From Ignavibacteriae bacterium HGW-Ignavibacteriae-2 (GTDB lineage Bacteria > Bacteroidota > Ignavibacteria > Ignavibacteriales > Melioribacteraceae): a DNA stretch of 64,000 nt. How positions within the stretch are numbered: position 1 is the first letter of the stretch; each line of letters begins with the position of its first letter. A program made the translations under genes and the position numbers. Positions 29,024 through 38,337 of this stretch are shown here, piece after piece. The stretch covers positions 1 through 64,000 of the forward strand of contig PGYT01000008.1 of assembly GCA_002839805.1 (NCBI GenBank), read 5' to 3'. The notes under the pieces are model-generated. The model was not told the origin of the DNA and did no database searches. It worked only from the letters and a program-made list of their open reading frames with translations.

Positions 29024-29473
29024 TTGACATTAGGTTACAGGATACTATTAATAATTATTATTCTTTTATGGATTTTGGGCGATTTTTCATTTTTGTTAGC
29101 TAGTCTTTCAGAATATTTTTTAGTAACCGGTTTATATCTTAATAAAACATATTCCTTAATATGTCACCAAAATCCCGATAAACTTATTTGTATAGATAAT
29201 AATTGTACTTTGTTATGCACGAGGTGCACCGGAATTTATATCGGTTCATTATTTACCTCAATTGTAACGGTGCTGGTTGATAAAACATCTACTCCTAATA
29301 TAGGTTATATGGTAGCCGCAAGTTCACTAATATTGGCAGATGTTGTTTTATACAATTCAGGCATATATAATTATAATAAAATTATATCGTTTAGCACCGG
29401 TTTATTTTTTGGTTCGGTGGGTTTTTTATATATTAGAAGTGGATTAGAAAAACTAATTGATGAGTTAAAGTGA
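29024..29473 (+). CDS. DUF2085 membrane protein
   Basis: A 149-residue polytopic membrane protein of the DUF2085 family, recognised by the segment YSLICHQNPDKLIC followed by NCTLLCTRCTGIYIGSL, whose clustered Cys and His suggest a metal or redox site. About four hydrophobic helices are seen. The start is TTG. Its stop overlaps the next start by four bases (GTGA). No function is established for the family. Confidence 0.75.
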   Translation: MTLGYRILLIIIILLWILGDFSFLLASLSEYFLVTGLYLNKTYSLICHQNPDKLICIDNNCTLLCTRCTGIYIGSLFTSIVTVLVDKTSTPNIGYMVAASSLILADVVLYNSGIYNYNKIISFSTGLFFGSVGFLYIRSGLEKLIDELK

Positions 29474-29982
29474 AGAAATATTTATCCTCTTTTGTATGCG
29501 GATTTGGGGCTGGTGTCCTGCAGATTGTGCCGGTTGCTAAAAGTTTTTCGTGCTGTTTAATTATTCCTGCAGCCGCTTATTTGGCTTTAATATTAGATAG
29601 AAAGGCATTGGGTGAAACTGGAATTATTAAAATGAGCAAAGGCTTAAAAATTGGGGTAATTACCGGTTTATACGCAGCTCTTTTCGGTAGCGGATTTGAA
29701 ATCCTTATTACATTTATTACTAAAAACAGCGATATTATCGTAGCTTATCCCGAACTGCAAAAGATGCTTACTAGTTTTCCACTAGCCGAGTCCCTGATAG
29801 AACAAACTCAGGATTTATTAGCGTCTGTTGTAAATGATATTAGAACAACCGGATTCTCTTTTCTATATACTTTTGCCGTTATTTCTAACAATTTATTTGT
29901 TGATGTTATTTTTGGATTGATCGGCGGACTTGTTGGTGTACAAATTATTAATTCCAGAACAACCAAATCAATTTCCAAGTGA
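29470..29982 (+). CDS. Polytopic membrane protein, unknown
   Basis: A 170-residue hydrophobic protein with Gly-rich membrane segments (FVCGFGAGVLQIVPVAKSF, VITGLYAALFGSGFEILIT, FGLIGGLVGVQII). The central 30 residues are soluble. It resembles the DUF4199-like class only in general layout; I do not assign it. The GTG start overlaps the DUF2085 stop, so the two are translationally coupled. Confidence 0.55.
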   Translation: MKKYLSSFVCGFGAGVLQIVPVAKSFSCCLIIPAAAYLALILDRKALGETGIIKMSKGLKIGVITGLYAALFGSGFEILITFITKNSDIIVAYPELQKMLTSFPLAESLIEQTQDLLASVVNDIRTTGFSFLYTFAVISNNLFVDVIFGLIGGLVGVQIINSRTTKSISK

Positions 29983-29990
29983 AATAATTT

Positions 29991-30290
29991 ATGATTTCAG
30001 TCTTAGTTTTTTTTCTCCATATTGTTTTTGCAATCTATATACTTATTAAAACTTCCAAACAGGATTCAATAAAAACTGGATTGCTTAACATCGTTTTTAT
30101 TATAATTATTTTTTCAGTCGGTTGGACTATATCAACAATGTTTGTCAAGTTGTTCGTCCCTTCGGAAGGTTTTGGAAAAGATCTTGATGCGGATGGCATA
30201 GCGCTAGCCATCTTAGCGATAGCAGAGTATTTCTTTTATAGAAGATATTATAAAGATTTGTGGACTACTGAAGACGGAACGGAAAAATAA
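29991..30290 (+). CDS. Small membrane protein, unknown
   Basis: A 99-residue protein with three hydrophobic segments (about 2-20, 28-50 and 66-82), ending YRRYYKDLWTTEDGTEK. It lies eight bases after the preceding membrane gene and is probably the last member of the propeller/DUF2085 operon. Its last 26 bases overlap the tail of the convergent tonB gene. Confidence 0.55.
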   Translation: MISVLVFFLHIVFAIYILIKTSKQDSIKTGLLNIVFIIIIFSVGWTISTMFVKLFVPSEGFGKDLDADGIALAILAIAEYFFYRRYYKDLWTTEDGTEK

Positions 30291-30948
30291 TTACAGCTGT
30301 TTGTTCAGCCTGATTCTGAGCACTGGGTAATGGCTCAAACCGCCACTGTCGTAAAGAGTTTATCGCTGAAGATTCCAAACGTGTGTCCGCTTTAATTAAT
30401 GGTATAATTCTTCCTACAGTTCCATCGGGTAAAATAGTAAACCTTAATTTAACGTCAATTTCTTTGGCAACGCCTTCGGGATAAGGTGGAATACTATAGC
30501 TGTAGATTTTTCGTTTCCCTTTGCCTCCCCACTCAATATCAAACAATCCGAACTTTCCAGTTCCTTCACCGGCTATTTCTCTCCCTTTATTTTTATTTTC
30601 AGCCTTGTCAGATTCACTTTTAATTTCTTTTGGTTTTTCTTCCTTTACATCTTTTGGCGGCACGGCAATATTATCATCGTCCAAATTTTTAACAACCGGC
30701 ACTTCAACTTTTTTGTCCTCCGGCTTAATTTCCTCTTTTTTCTCTATTTTATTTTCTTCATTAATTTCATTAATAACAGGTTTTGCTCCAGAAGAACTTA
30801 ACTCCCCAACACTGCCAAAACCAACCGTAACAAAATCCTGATAATCATATTCCAGGTTAAATTTAAAGGCCATAAAAATAAGCATTAGTCCTATATGCGC
30901 GAGTATTGAAACAGCGTACGATATTTTTGTTGTATTCCTTCGATCCAT
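30265..30948 (-). CDS. tonB: TonB-family energy transducer
   Basis: A 227-residue protein: one N-terminal membrane helix (about 9-28), a long Lys/Glu/Pro linker across the periplasm, and a C-terminal TonB domain (about 140-227, PPYPEGVAKEIDVKLRFTIL then SLRQWRFEPLP). It couples ExbB/ExbD proton flow to outer-membrane receptors. It is the last gene of the exbB-exbD-tonB group, sharing one base with exbD. Its 3' end overlaps the convergent membrane gene by 26 bases. Confidence 0.9.
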   Translation of the reverse strand: MDRRNTTKISYAVSILAHIGLMLIFMAFKFNLEYDYQDFVTVGFGSVGELSSSGAKPVINEINEENKIEKKEEIKPEDKKVEVPVVKNLDDDNIAVPPKDVKEEKPKEIKSESDKAENKNKGREIAGEGTGKFGLFDIEWGGKGKRKIYSYSIPPYPEGVAKEIDVKLRFTILPDGTVGRIIPLIKADTRLESSAINSLRQWRFEPLPSAQNQAEQTAVIIFPFRLQ

Positions 30949-31352
30949 TAGAAAGATTCTTTTTCTGTTTCAATAGTGAATTTATTTATACCAATTCCTT
31001 TGGCTGTATCAATAATTTTAATGACCATCTCTATGTTAACATTTTTATCGGCTCTAATAATAAGATTTGCGTCTTGCGTGTCTGTAATTGAATCTGATAA
31101 TTTGCCTGCAAGTTCTTCAATTACAATTTCCTGCGTGCCATAATATATTCGCATATCGTTTGTTATAGACACAACCGCCCGGGAAGGAGTAACTTGCTCG
31201 TTATTTTTTGCTCCGGGCAATTTAACTTTTACACCTGTTTGAATAACAAACTGAGAAGTTAACAGAAAAAATATAAGCAACAGCATCACAATATCTGTAA
31301 GCGAAGAAAAATGGAAAGTGCTCAATGTTTTATTTGTTGTTTCAAATTTCAT
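30948..31352 (-). CDS. exbD: ExbD/TolR biopolymer transport protein
   Basis: A 134-residue protein with a single N-terminal helix (LTDIVMLLLIFFLLTSQFVI) that includes the proton-path Asp (TDIVML), followed by the periplasmic domain with GVKVKLPGA and LIIRADKNVNIEMVIKIIDT. With ExbB it forms the proton-driven motor of the Ton or Tol system. It lies 14 bases after exbB. Confidence 0.93.
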   Translation of the reverse strand: MKFETTNKTLSTFHFSSLTDIVMLLLIFFLLTSQFVIQTGVKVKLPGAKNNEQVTPSRAVVSITNDMRIYYGTQEIVIEELAGKLSDSITDTQDANLIIRADKNVNIEMVIKIIDTAKGIGINKFTIETEKESF

Positions 31353-31366
31353 ATTAAATCCCGTTA

Positions 31367-31993
31367 TTATTGCTTGTTCGAGCGAACTTCTTCCAAAATA
31401 TCAACTACATCTGTAGAAATAACTTCCATATCCAAAACAACTTTATTAATCATTGAAACAAGGAAATTGTAAAACATATAAGCCACTATCCCGACTGCTA
31501 AACCGAAAGCTGTTGTTAATAAAGCTTCCCAAATACCACCTGCAAGGTCGCTAGGATTTGCGGCTCCCTGCAGGTCTTCAATGCGCATAAAAGCTGAAAT
31601 CATTCCGGTAACGGTTCCTAAAAACCCAAGCAGAGGAGCAGCTCCGGAAATTGTGGCTAAAACGGACAAACCTTTTTCAAGTTTATTGATTTCCTGTTTA
31701 CCAGCACTTTCAATCGCTTCCCTAACACGTTCATGTCCAAGGTTAAATTTCTTTAGTCCTTTTTTTACAATATTAGCAGCTGGAGATTTTTCTTCCATAC
31801 AGAATTCAACCGCCCCATTTATATCACCACGTTTTAAAAAAGTTCTTATTTTAACAAGAAATGAAGGTACATTTAATTTCGATTTTCTTATTATAACATA
31901 CCTGTCGATAATAATTCCTACAGCAATAATGGATGAAATAAATATTGGAACCATTATCCATCCGCCTTTTACAACAACAGAAAATAAGCTCAT
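31367..31993 (-). CDS. exbB: ExbB/TolQ/MotA proton-channel protein
   Basis: A 208-residue protein with three membrane helices (about 12-30, 112-134, 150-175). The conserved central helix reads LATISGAAPLLGFLGTVTGM and the last helix contains ALLTTAFGLAVGIVAYMF, with the Thr/Ala pattern of ExbB. AAGGGA precedes the start. It lies just after the SPOR gene and drives TonB; TolQ is the alternative, but no TolB or Pal follows. Confidence 0.93.
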   Translation of the reverse strand: MSLFSVVVKGGWIMVPIFISSIIAVGIIIDRYVIIRKSKLNVPSFLVKIRTFLKRGDINGAVEFCMEEKSPAANIVKKGLKKFNLGHERVREAIESAGKQEINKLEKGLSVLATISGAAPLLGFLGTVTGMISAFMRIEDLQGAANPSDLAGGIWEALLTTAFGLAVGIVAYMFYNFLVSMINKVVLDMEVISTDVVDILEEVRSNKQ

Positions 31994-32013
31994 AACTTCC
32001 CTTTGAATATCAT

Positions 32014-33735
32014 TTATAATTTGTTTTTTATCAGGAAGTCTTGCGCTTCCTTCATAGAATTAAAATAACCGATTCTAACTCTGTTCCATGTACTGTTTTT
32101 AGATTCCAAAAAAACCTGAAAGATAAATGCATCGTATCCAAGTTTTTTTAATTTTGCCACTTCATTTTCCGCTATAGTAGTGCTTTTCCATGAAGAGACT
32201 TGCACTGTAAAATTTGTCCCATCAGAGTAAATTTGCGGTGAGACTTGCATGTCGTTTGTCAGTTTTCTATACAAACCAGTTTGTTCAGCATCTTGTTTAA
32301 TTTCCTCAACAGGCGCCGGTTTAACTTCTGTATCAGCCTCTTCAGTTTTTGTTACAGATTTGTTCTCTTTAACAACAGGAACCTGTTGTTTTGTTTCCGT
32401 TTTGAACGGATTAATTATGAAAATTGTAATAATTATTAAAATCAAAAGAACACTTGAAATTATAAACCACATTTTCGCATAAAATGGTTTTTCGTTTACT
32501 GTCGCCTCTGGAGGCAATTGATCTTCTTCCATATTGCCTTTTTGTTCTTGGTTTTCCCCTTTAATACCTGAGTCCAATGTTTCGAATTCTTCTGCCATTT
32601 CATCCTCCTGAGGATTATTATTTTCATGAAGTAATTCTGAATTCGTAAGACTTACGTTGTCGTCTTTCAAATACTTTTCCAATTCGTCAAATAAAGATTT
32701 TTTTGAACTATTCTGAGCATTCAAATTAAAATTGGAATTCATTTCATCAATTATGTTTGGAGATTTTTTTTGTTCTTCCGACTCCTGATTTCGAGATTTA
32801 TTAGAATGAATGTCATTTTCTAAAATATCATCTGAGACGTTCAATTCTCTTTTAAGATTTTCAATTGACAAATAATTTGTGTCGGGAAAATCGACCAAGG
32901 TATCATCAAACTTATCGTGTTCGTTTTTATTATTCTTTTTATCTACCTCATCCTTCGGAAATATTGACTGTTCTACAGGCTTATCTTTTGTATGTTTTTT
33001 TTCAAGCTCTGCCATTTGCTCAAAAGCTTTAATATCGTCATCCAGTTTAATTTTGGATTTATCCGGCATTAATGGTTCTAACATTTCTTCAACCACATCC
33101 GATTCTTCGGAAGAATCAATTCTTTTCCCGGATAAGATGCCATTTGAAGACTCATCAGAAAAATTAGTTTCGATTTCATTTCTTAAATCGAATTCGGAGT
33201 CGTCATCAATTTCCGTATTACGATTCAAATAATCTTCCCAAATATCATAATTTTGTAATAATATACCGCCGTTTACAATTTCGGAGATTTCTTCTTCTAA
33301 ATCATGCTGATTATTTATCGATTTGAATTCATTATCTTTATTTTCAATCGATTCATTTTCCGAAATTGGAATCAATGGCTGATTAACACTAATGCTAAAT
33401 TTACGATTAACATCCTCAGTTGGAAAAATATTAAGGTCATCAAGATCGATTGTTAAAAATACCGAATTTATATTCCCTTCAACATTTTCGAATGGAGGTG
33501 AATAAATCAGAGTTCTTTTTTCCCTTGGAGCGGAAGGCAGCAGACCGGTTCTTTCTTGCCGAGGCATCGGTTCCTTTTGAAGCTGGAATACACCAAGTCC
33601 GTCAATTTTTAATGCTTCATCAAAAGAAATTTTTTCCGTTACCTTCTCAATCAATATCCTAAATGTATATTCCTTTTCTGAATCAGTGATACTTAATTTA
33701 GAAGCAATATTTTTAAGCAACTGTTCTTTATTCAT
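32014..33735 (-). CDS. Membrane protein with HU-like N-terminal and SPOR C-terminal domains
   Basis: A 573-residue protein. Residues 1-90 look like an HU/IHF-type domain of the CCDC81-like bacterial class (KLSITDSEKEYTFRILIEKV and DGLGVFQLQKEPMPRQ). A very acidic, Asn/Glu/Ser-rich region (about 110-420) follows. One membrane helix (about 427-446, MWFIISSVLLILIIITIFII) precedes a C-terminal SPOR domain (about 500-573, NFTVQVSSWKSTTIAENEV), which binds denuded peptidoglycan at division sites. HU/SPOR fusions are known in Bacteroidota. It sits directly upstream of exbB, suggesting a link between the cell wall and the Ton motor. Confidence 0.8.
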   Translation of the reverse strand: MNKEQLLKNIASKLSITDSEKEYTFRILIEKVTEKISFDEALKIDGLGVFQLQKEPMPRQERTGLLPSAPREKRTLIYSPPFENVEGNINSVFLTIDLDDLNIFPTEDVNRKFSISVNQPLIPISENESIENKDNEFKSINNQHDLEEEISEIVNGGILLQNYDIWEDYLNRNTEIDDDSEFDLRNEIETNFSDESSNGILSGKRIDSSEESDVVEEMLEPLMPDKSKIKLDDDIKAFEQMAELEKKHTKDKPVEQSIFPKDEVDKKNNKNEHDKFDDTLVDFPDTNYLSIENLKRELNVSDDILENDIHSNKSRNQESEEQKKSPNIIDEMNSNFNLNAQNSSKKSLFDELEKYLKDDNVSLTNSELLHENNNPQEDEMAEEFETLDSGIKGENQEQKGNMEEDQLPPEATVNEKPFYAKMWFIISSVLLILIIITIFIINPFKTETKQQVPVVKENKSVTKTEEADTEVKPAPVEEIKQDAEQTGLYRKLTNDMQVSPQIYSDGTNFTVQVSSWKSTTIAENEVAKLKKLGYDAFIFQVFLESKNSTWNRVRIGYFNSMKEAQDFLIKNKL

Positions 33736-33770
33736 TCGGATAATTTATTTAATAATATTAACATACTAAC

Positions 33771-35363
33771 TTACCAACGGTACTCAATACCTGCAATTAT
33801 ATCAACAGGTTTTTCTTTATAATTTGAATAAATATAATTTGACCTATTTAGCAGATTTTCCAATTCAACAGTTATTTTGAAATTATTAAACATTTCTAAT
33901 TTTCCCATAACACCTAAATTTATCATATTGGGCAGTTTATTACTATTTTTTTGATCACTATAACTATCGCCGAAATATTGTAAACTGGTGGAAAAATTCA
34001 AATAATCAGTCAAATTAAATCCATATGTAACTTGTGTGGAATAAATTGGATTAAATGGTATTTGATAATCATCTTCTGTTTTTAAAGAATTGTACTTTAT
34101 TTCGCCATAAAGGTAGCCAAGCGGTCCGTTATGGAAAAAAGCATTTAGAAAAACTGTAAATCCTGTTACATCGTCCACACTAGCAATATTATAAATTCCT
34201 TTAATATCATTGTCTGTAAAATAGAATTGATTATCAATACCGGCTAGCGAAGCTCCCGCAGAAATTTCGAAGTATCTGTAAAATTCATACTTAGCCGCGA
34301 ATTTAATTTCTGAATTATATTTAGTTGTTATATTTTCCCTTGATACAGGCAGATAGTATCTGTTTAGATAAAGAAGATTACTGGTTTTGTTAAATTGTGT
34401 ATGGGGTGAATATTCGGCGAATATTGAAAGTCTGTTGCTCAGTTTCATATCGAATGAAGCCACAGGTGAAAATAATTTTGTTGTATCTTGCTGCGAATAA
34501 TAAACACCTAACTTCAAATTAAACGTACTGTAGGATTTAATTAATACACTTGCATTAGTTGAATAATAATGCGCTGAGTTTAATGAAGTTAAACTATTCA
34601 CAGGATCATGATTCTGATACTCTCCATTCCAAAGGATACCTATACTATTTAAACTAATGTTAAAATAACCGTTTGCACTGAACAGATTTTCTTTATAATC
34701 ACTATCCTTAAATTTAAGCAAATCATAAGAGCCTGATGCGCCGTATTTAATACTCTCCGACAAATTATTCGAAGCTGAGAATAATACTTTATAAGCTTCA
34801 TTCTCCCTTTTGGTGCTTGGTAAATCTGAAGCAAAAAATTTATAACTGTCCCTGCTAAACAAACCGGCAGCAGTAATTTTCAGTCCAGGTAAAAACGAAG
34901 ATTTGCTGCCAATAAAAAAATCTGCAGAAGCGGAACCACCAGAAACATTATATCCTGAGTTTTTTATATAATTCTTTACGTTCGAACCCCAAACATGGGA
35001 GTTAAACAAAAAAGGGTCCAAACTCTGCGAAAAGTAAAAATGACCTGTTGGCAGAGTGTTAATTCCAGCGCCTAATTTTAACAAAGCGTTATTATAATTT
35101 TCTTTGCCGAAAATATCGTAATCTTTGCGTAATGGGTTCGAATAACTGGTTAATTTTAATTGATCCGGCAAATACTTCGGTTTGAAAAAATCTTCCGATA
35201 ACGAAACAATTAAATCAGGTTTCGGTTTTTCCATTTCTGGCACTGAAACATCTTGCAAACCTGTTATCACAAAATCAGGTAATTCTATACTTTGGTTTTG
35301 CGACTCGTTTTGAGCAAAAATCTGGATAAACGAAATTAGAAATATTAATATTGTCTTTTTCAT
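33771..35363 (-). CDS. Outer-membrane beta-barrel lacking a plug domain
   Basis: A 530-residue protein with a signal peptide (ending IQIFAQ) and a short linker (SIELPDFVITGLQD, resembling a TonB-box-like region). A long series of amphipathic strands follows, ending in IIAGIEYRW with a terminal aromatic residue. The barrel resembles TonB-dependent receptors, but the segment between signal and barrel is too short (about 60 residues) for a plug. It overlaps the preceding TPR gene by four bases. Its place in the exbB-exbD-tonB operon suggests an envelope-assembly or scaffold role. Confidence 0.75.
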   Translation of the reverse strand: MKKTILIFLISFIQIFAQNESQNQSIELPDFVITGLQDVSVPEMEKPKPDLIVSLSEDFFKPKYLPDQLKLTSYSNPLRKDYDIFGKENYNNALLKLGAGINTLPTGHFYFSQSLDPFLFNSHVWGSNVKNYIKNSGYNVSGGSASADFFIGSKSSFLPGLKITAAGLFSRDSYKFFASDLPSTKRENEAYKVLFSASNNLSESIKYGASGSYDLLKFKDSDYKENLFSANGYFNISLNSIGILWNGEYQNHDPVNSLTSLNSAHYYSTNASVLIKSYSTFNLKLGVYYSQQDTTKLFSPVASFDMKLSNRLSIFAEYSPHTQFNKTSNLLYLNRYYLPVSRENITTKYNSEIKFAAKYEFYRYFEISAGASLAGIDNQFYFTDNDIKGIYNIASVDDVTGFTVFLNAFFHNGPLGYLYGEIKYNSLKTEDDYQIPFNPIYSTQVTYGFNLTDYLNFSTSLQYFGDSYSDQKNSNKLPNMINLGVMGKLEMFNNFKITVELENLLNRSNYIYSNYKEKPVDIIAGIEYRW

Positions 35364-38332
35364 AGATTATTCAATTTAGTTCGTGCTTCTGACCCAAGTT
35401 CATCTTTGGAGTGTTTTTCAATTACCGCCCTATACATTTCACGGGCATTTTTTTTATCATTTTTTTTCGAGTAACAATCGCCAAGAGCGATTAAGGATTT
35501 CGAATACCAAAAATCGTATGAAGAAAATATTGATCTAACTCTTACAAGAGCCGACATAGCATCATCAATTTTACCCTGGTCGAGCAGTACAACCCCATAG
35601 AGATATTGTGCCTGCGCTCCAATATCATCTCTGCGCGTTTGTCCCAATTCTTTTAGTAGTTTTTCAGCATTATCGAATTTTGACCTGGCTATTTCAATTA
35701 AACTTAGCTCAATTTTTGCTTTGTCGGCAAAAATAGATCCATCGTAATAATTTATTGTCTCGTTAAGTGTTGAGTAAGCATTGGAGTAATCTTTGGTTTC
35801 AATTAAAATCATAGCTTTAGCAAACATCACTTCGGGAATCCTTTTTTCATCGGATATTTTTGGAATAACCCTACTATACAAAGCTAAAGCAGCATCAAAG
35901 TTTTTTGAGCTTTTATATAATTCACCCAACTCAATTACTGCGTCCACACCAAATTTAGAGGTCAAATAATTTGTAGTAATCATATTGAAATATTCAATAG
36001 CCGAATCATTTTTCTTTAACATTGAATAACTTTTGCCGATCCAATAATAAGCCTCCGCGGTATATTTCCCTGAAGGATATCTATTAAGAAACTCTAAGTA
36101 GCTGTATTCGGCTTTGTTATAATTACCCAAAGTGTAATATATCTCTCCTCTTTTCATCAGGATTTCTTCGACGTACTCCGATTTGGGATTATTCGAAATA
36201 AAACGATCTATAAATTCCACAGCTTTATCAGGCTGATCTTTTGCTATATAACAATATTGAATTCCATTTATTGCATCCAGAATAAATTTAGTTCTGGGAT
36301 ATTCATTTATTAATTTTCCATAAAATGTAAGAGCGGAATCATAATCTCCCATGTTATAATAAGAATCACCAATCGAATAAATTGCGATAGGTTTAACTGT
36401 AGATTTAGGGTATAGTCTAAAAACATCAGAGTAATTTTTTATTGCCGCACGGAAATTATTTTGCTGAAAATATATCCATCCGATAAGATATTGTGAATCA
36501 TCTGCATATTTAGATTTAGGGAATTTTTTTTGTAACGTCGCGAACTCATCTATTGCGTTAGAAAGTTTACCCGATTTGTATAACGACTGAGCATATTGAT
36601 AATATGCAAAATCATTATCCAGCCTTTTGTTTTTACCCGAAAATATTTCACCGTAAATAACACCCGCTTTTGTAAAATCTTTTAAACCATAATAACTATC
36701 CGCGAGTCTCAATTTCGCGTCAAGATAGTTTTTGTCATTTTTATATTTTGTTATAAATTCCCGAAAGTAGATTGAAGCGTTAGCAAAATCTTTCAAATTA
36801 AAATACGCGTAGGCTTTCCCTATTAATGATAATTTACTGAAATTAGCATCCGCATCGCTAACGCGATGATATTGTTTTAAAGCCGCACTATAATTTTTTG
36901 CTGCAAAGTATGCTTCGGCAAAATAAAAACTTACTTTATCCGGTTCAAACCTTTGAAATTTATTATAAAGCTCGCTGAAACTCGCGATCGATTTATTGTA
37001 ATCATCCAAGTAAAAGCAGCTTATACCTAAACCTAATGTAGCATCACGATATACGTCCTCGCTATTAGAAGTTGCAGACAAGGCATTCTGAAAATATTCC
37101 CTGGCTTTTGCGTAATCTTTTTTCTGCAATCTTATTTCACCCAATAAGGAATAAGCTTTCGCTTTAGTCTTTAAATCATTCGACTCGGCGGCCAGAATTA
37201 AAAACTTTTCGGAACTTTCACTTTTTTTGGAATTAAAATCCAATAATCCCAAATTAAAATTGACGGCACTTACAAGCTTGGAACCAGGATACTTTTTTAA
37301 GAAGTTATTAAACACTTCCATAGCTTCCGAGGTCTTATCAAGATATCGTAAACACTCACCACTCCAAAACATTGAATTGACACTGATTGAATCTTTGGAG
37401 TCCTTAGCTAATTTACCAAATAATCGGTATGCTTCTTCGTATTCCCGCATTTGAAAACTTATCCATGCCAAACCGTATTCAACTTCGCGTATAACTTTTT
37501 CGTCTTTGTAATTACTCAATAATTTTTTATAAGATTTCTGAGCATTTTCGTATTCTTTTAATCGGAAAAAAGAATTAGCCAATAGATATTGGGCTTCGTC
37601 TGAAAGATCTGTCGGTAAATCAGCAATCAAAGGATCCGAAAGTTCCAAAATCGCTTTGTCATATTCATTCATTTTGAAGTAACAAGCTCCTACACGCATC
37701 TGGGCTAAAGGAGCTAAAGAACTATTATGATGGTAAGCTAAAAGTTCGTCGTAATAATTAACAGCATTTTTATAATCGTTTTTATCTTCGTAAAGGTTGG
37801 CTAAGGTATATAAAGAATAATCCAAGAAATTGTTGTTCTTTTTCGTAATTGATTCCTTGAGATATTGCTCAGCATCAATTAAATTTTTTTCTTTATAATA
37901 TGATTTTCCAATCCAGTAGTATGATGACCCCGAGTACTCACCTGTTGGGTATTCGCGTAAAAGTGTTAGAAGTTTTTCTCTCGACTTAACATAACGTTCA
38001 TGTTCGAAATAAATTGTACCAAGTTCATACAAAGCTTTGGTTCTAAAATTGGAATATTTATACTTATTTATAAAATCTTCATATTCAGCAATACAACCTT
38101 CAATCTGGTTCAGGTTAAAAAGGCTTGCCGCTGAATAATATTTTGCAGTAGAAATTAAGTTTTTTTCTAATCCATCACCGTTCGAAATTTCCGCAAATAA
38201 TTTGTATGCTGTGGCAAAGTCTTTCTGATCGAAAAATAACTTTGCGGAAGCAAAATTATCAGATAAATTTTGTGCGGAGGATTTATTAGCAATAAATAAG
38301 CTAATCAACAGAAAAAGAATAATTTTTTTCAT
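35360..38332 (-). CDS. Very large secreted TPR protein
   Basis: A 990-residue protein with an N-terminal signal peptide (IILFLLISLFIANKSSAQ) followed by some 20 or more tandem TPR units covering the rest, e.g. ALYELGTIYFEHERYVKSRE and AIYSIGDSYYNMGDYDSALT. It looks like an expanded relative of CpoB/YbgF and BamD-type periplasmic TPR proteins, which scaffold envelope machines. Its stop overlaps the barrel start (ATGA), so the two are translated together. It heads the operon that ends with tonB. Confidence 0.85.
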   Translation of the reverse strand: MKKIILFLLISLFIANKSSAQNLSDNFASAKLFFDQKDFATAYKLFAEISNGDGLEKNLISTAKYYSAASLFNLNQIEGCIAEYEDFINKYKYSNFRTKALYELGTIYFEHERYVKSREKLLTLLREYPTGEYSGSSYYWIGKSYYKEKNLIDAEQYLKESITKKNNNFLDYSLYTLANLYEDKNDYKNAVNYYDELLAYHHNSSLAPLAQMRVGACYFKMNEYDKAILELSDPLIADLPTDLSDEAQYLLANSFFRLKEYENAQKSYKKLLSNYKDEKVIREVEYGLAWISFQMREYEEAYRLFGKLAKDSKDSISVNSMFWSGECLRYLDKTSEAMEVFNNFLKKYPGSKLVSAVNFNLGLLDFNSKKSESSEKFLILAAESNDLKTKAKAYSLLGEIRLQKKDYAKAREYFQNALSATSNSEDVYRDATLGLGISCFYLDDYNKSIASFSELYNKFQRFEPDKVSFYFAEAYFAAKNYSAALKQYHRVSDADANFSKLSLIGKAYAYFNLKDFANASIYFREFITKYKNDKNYLDAKLRLADSYYGLKDFTKAGVIYGEIFSGKNKRLDNDFAYYQYAQSLYKSGKLSNAIDEFATLQKKFPKSKYADDSQYLIGWIYFQQNNFRAAIKNYSDVFRLYPKSTVKPIAIYSIGDSYYNMGDYDSALTFYGKLINEYPRTKFILDAINGIQYCYIAKDQPDKAVEFIDRFISNNPKSEYVEEILMKRGEIYYTLGNYNKAEYSYLEFLNRYPSGKYTAEAYYWIGKSYSMLKKNDSAIEYFNMITTNYLTSKFGVDAVIELGELYKSSKNFDAALALYSRVIPKISDEKRIPEVMFAKAMILIETKDYSNAYSTLNETINYYDGSIFADKAKIELSLIEIARSKFDNAEKLLKELGQTRRDDIGAQAQYLYGVVLLDQGKIDDAMSALVRVRSIFSSYDFWYSKSLIALGDCYSKKNDKKNAREMYRAVIEKHSKDELGSEARTKLNNL

Positions 38333-38337
38333 CTTAC

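Noticed and set aside
30265-31993. Tol-Pal system (tolQRA)
   Set aside because: No tolB or pal follows, and the third gene has a clear TonB C-terminal domain.
31581-32006. Antisense open frame opposite exbB
   Set aside because: exbB is unambiguous on the minus strand; the opposite reading is low-complexity and lacks a start context.
35360-38332. DNA-level tandem repeat in the giant TPR gene
   Set aside because: The repeats are visible only in the protein; the DNA units have diverged and show no recent duplication.
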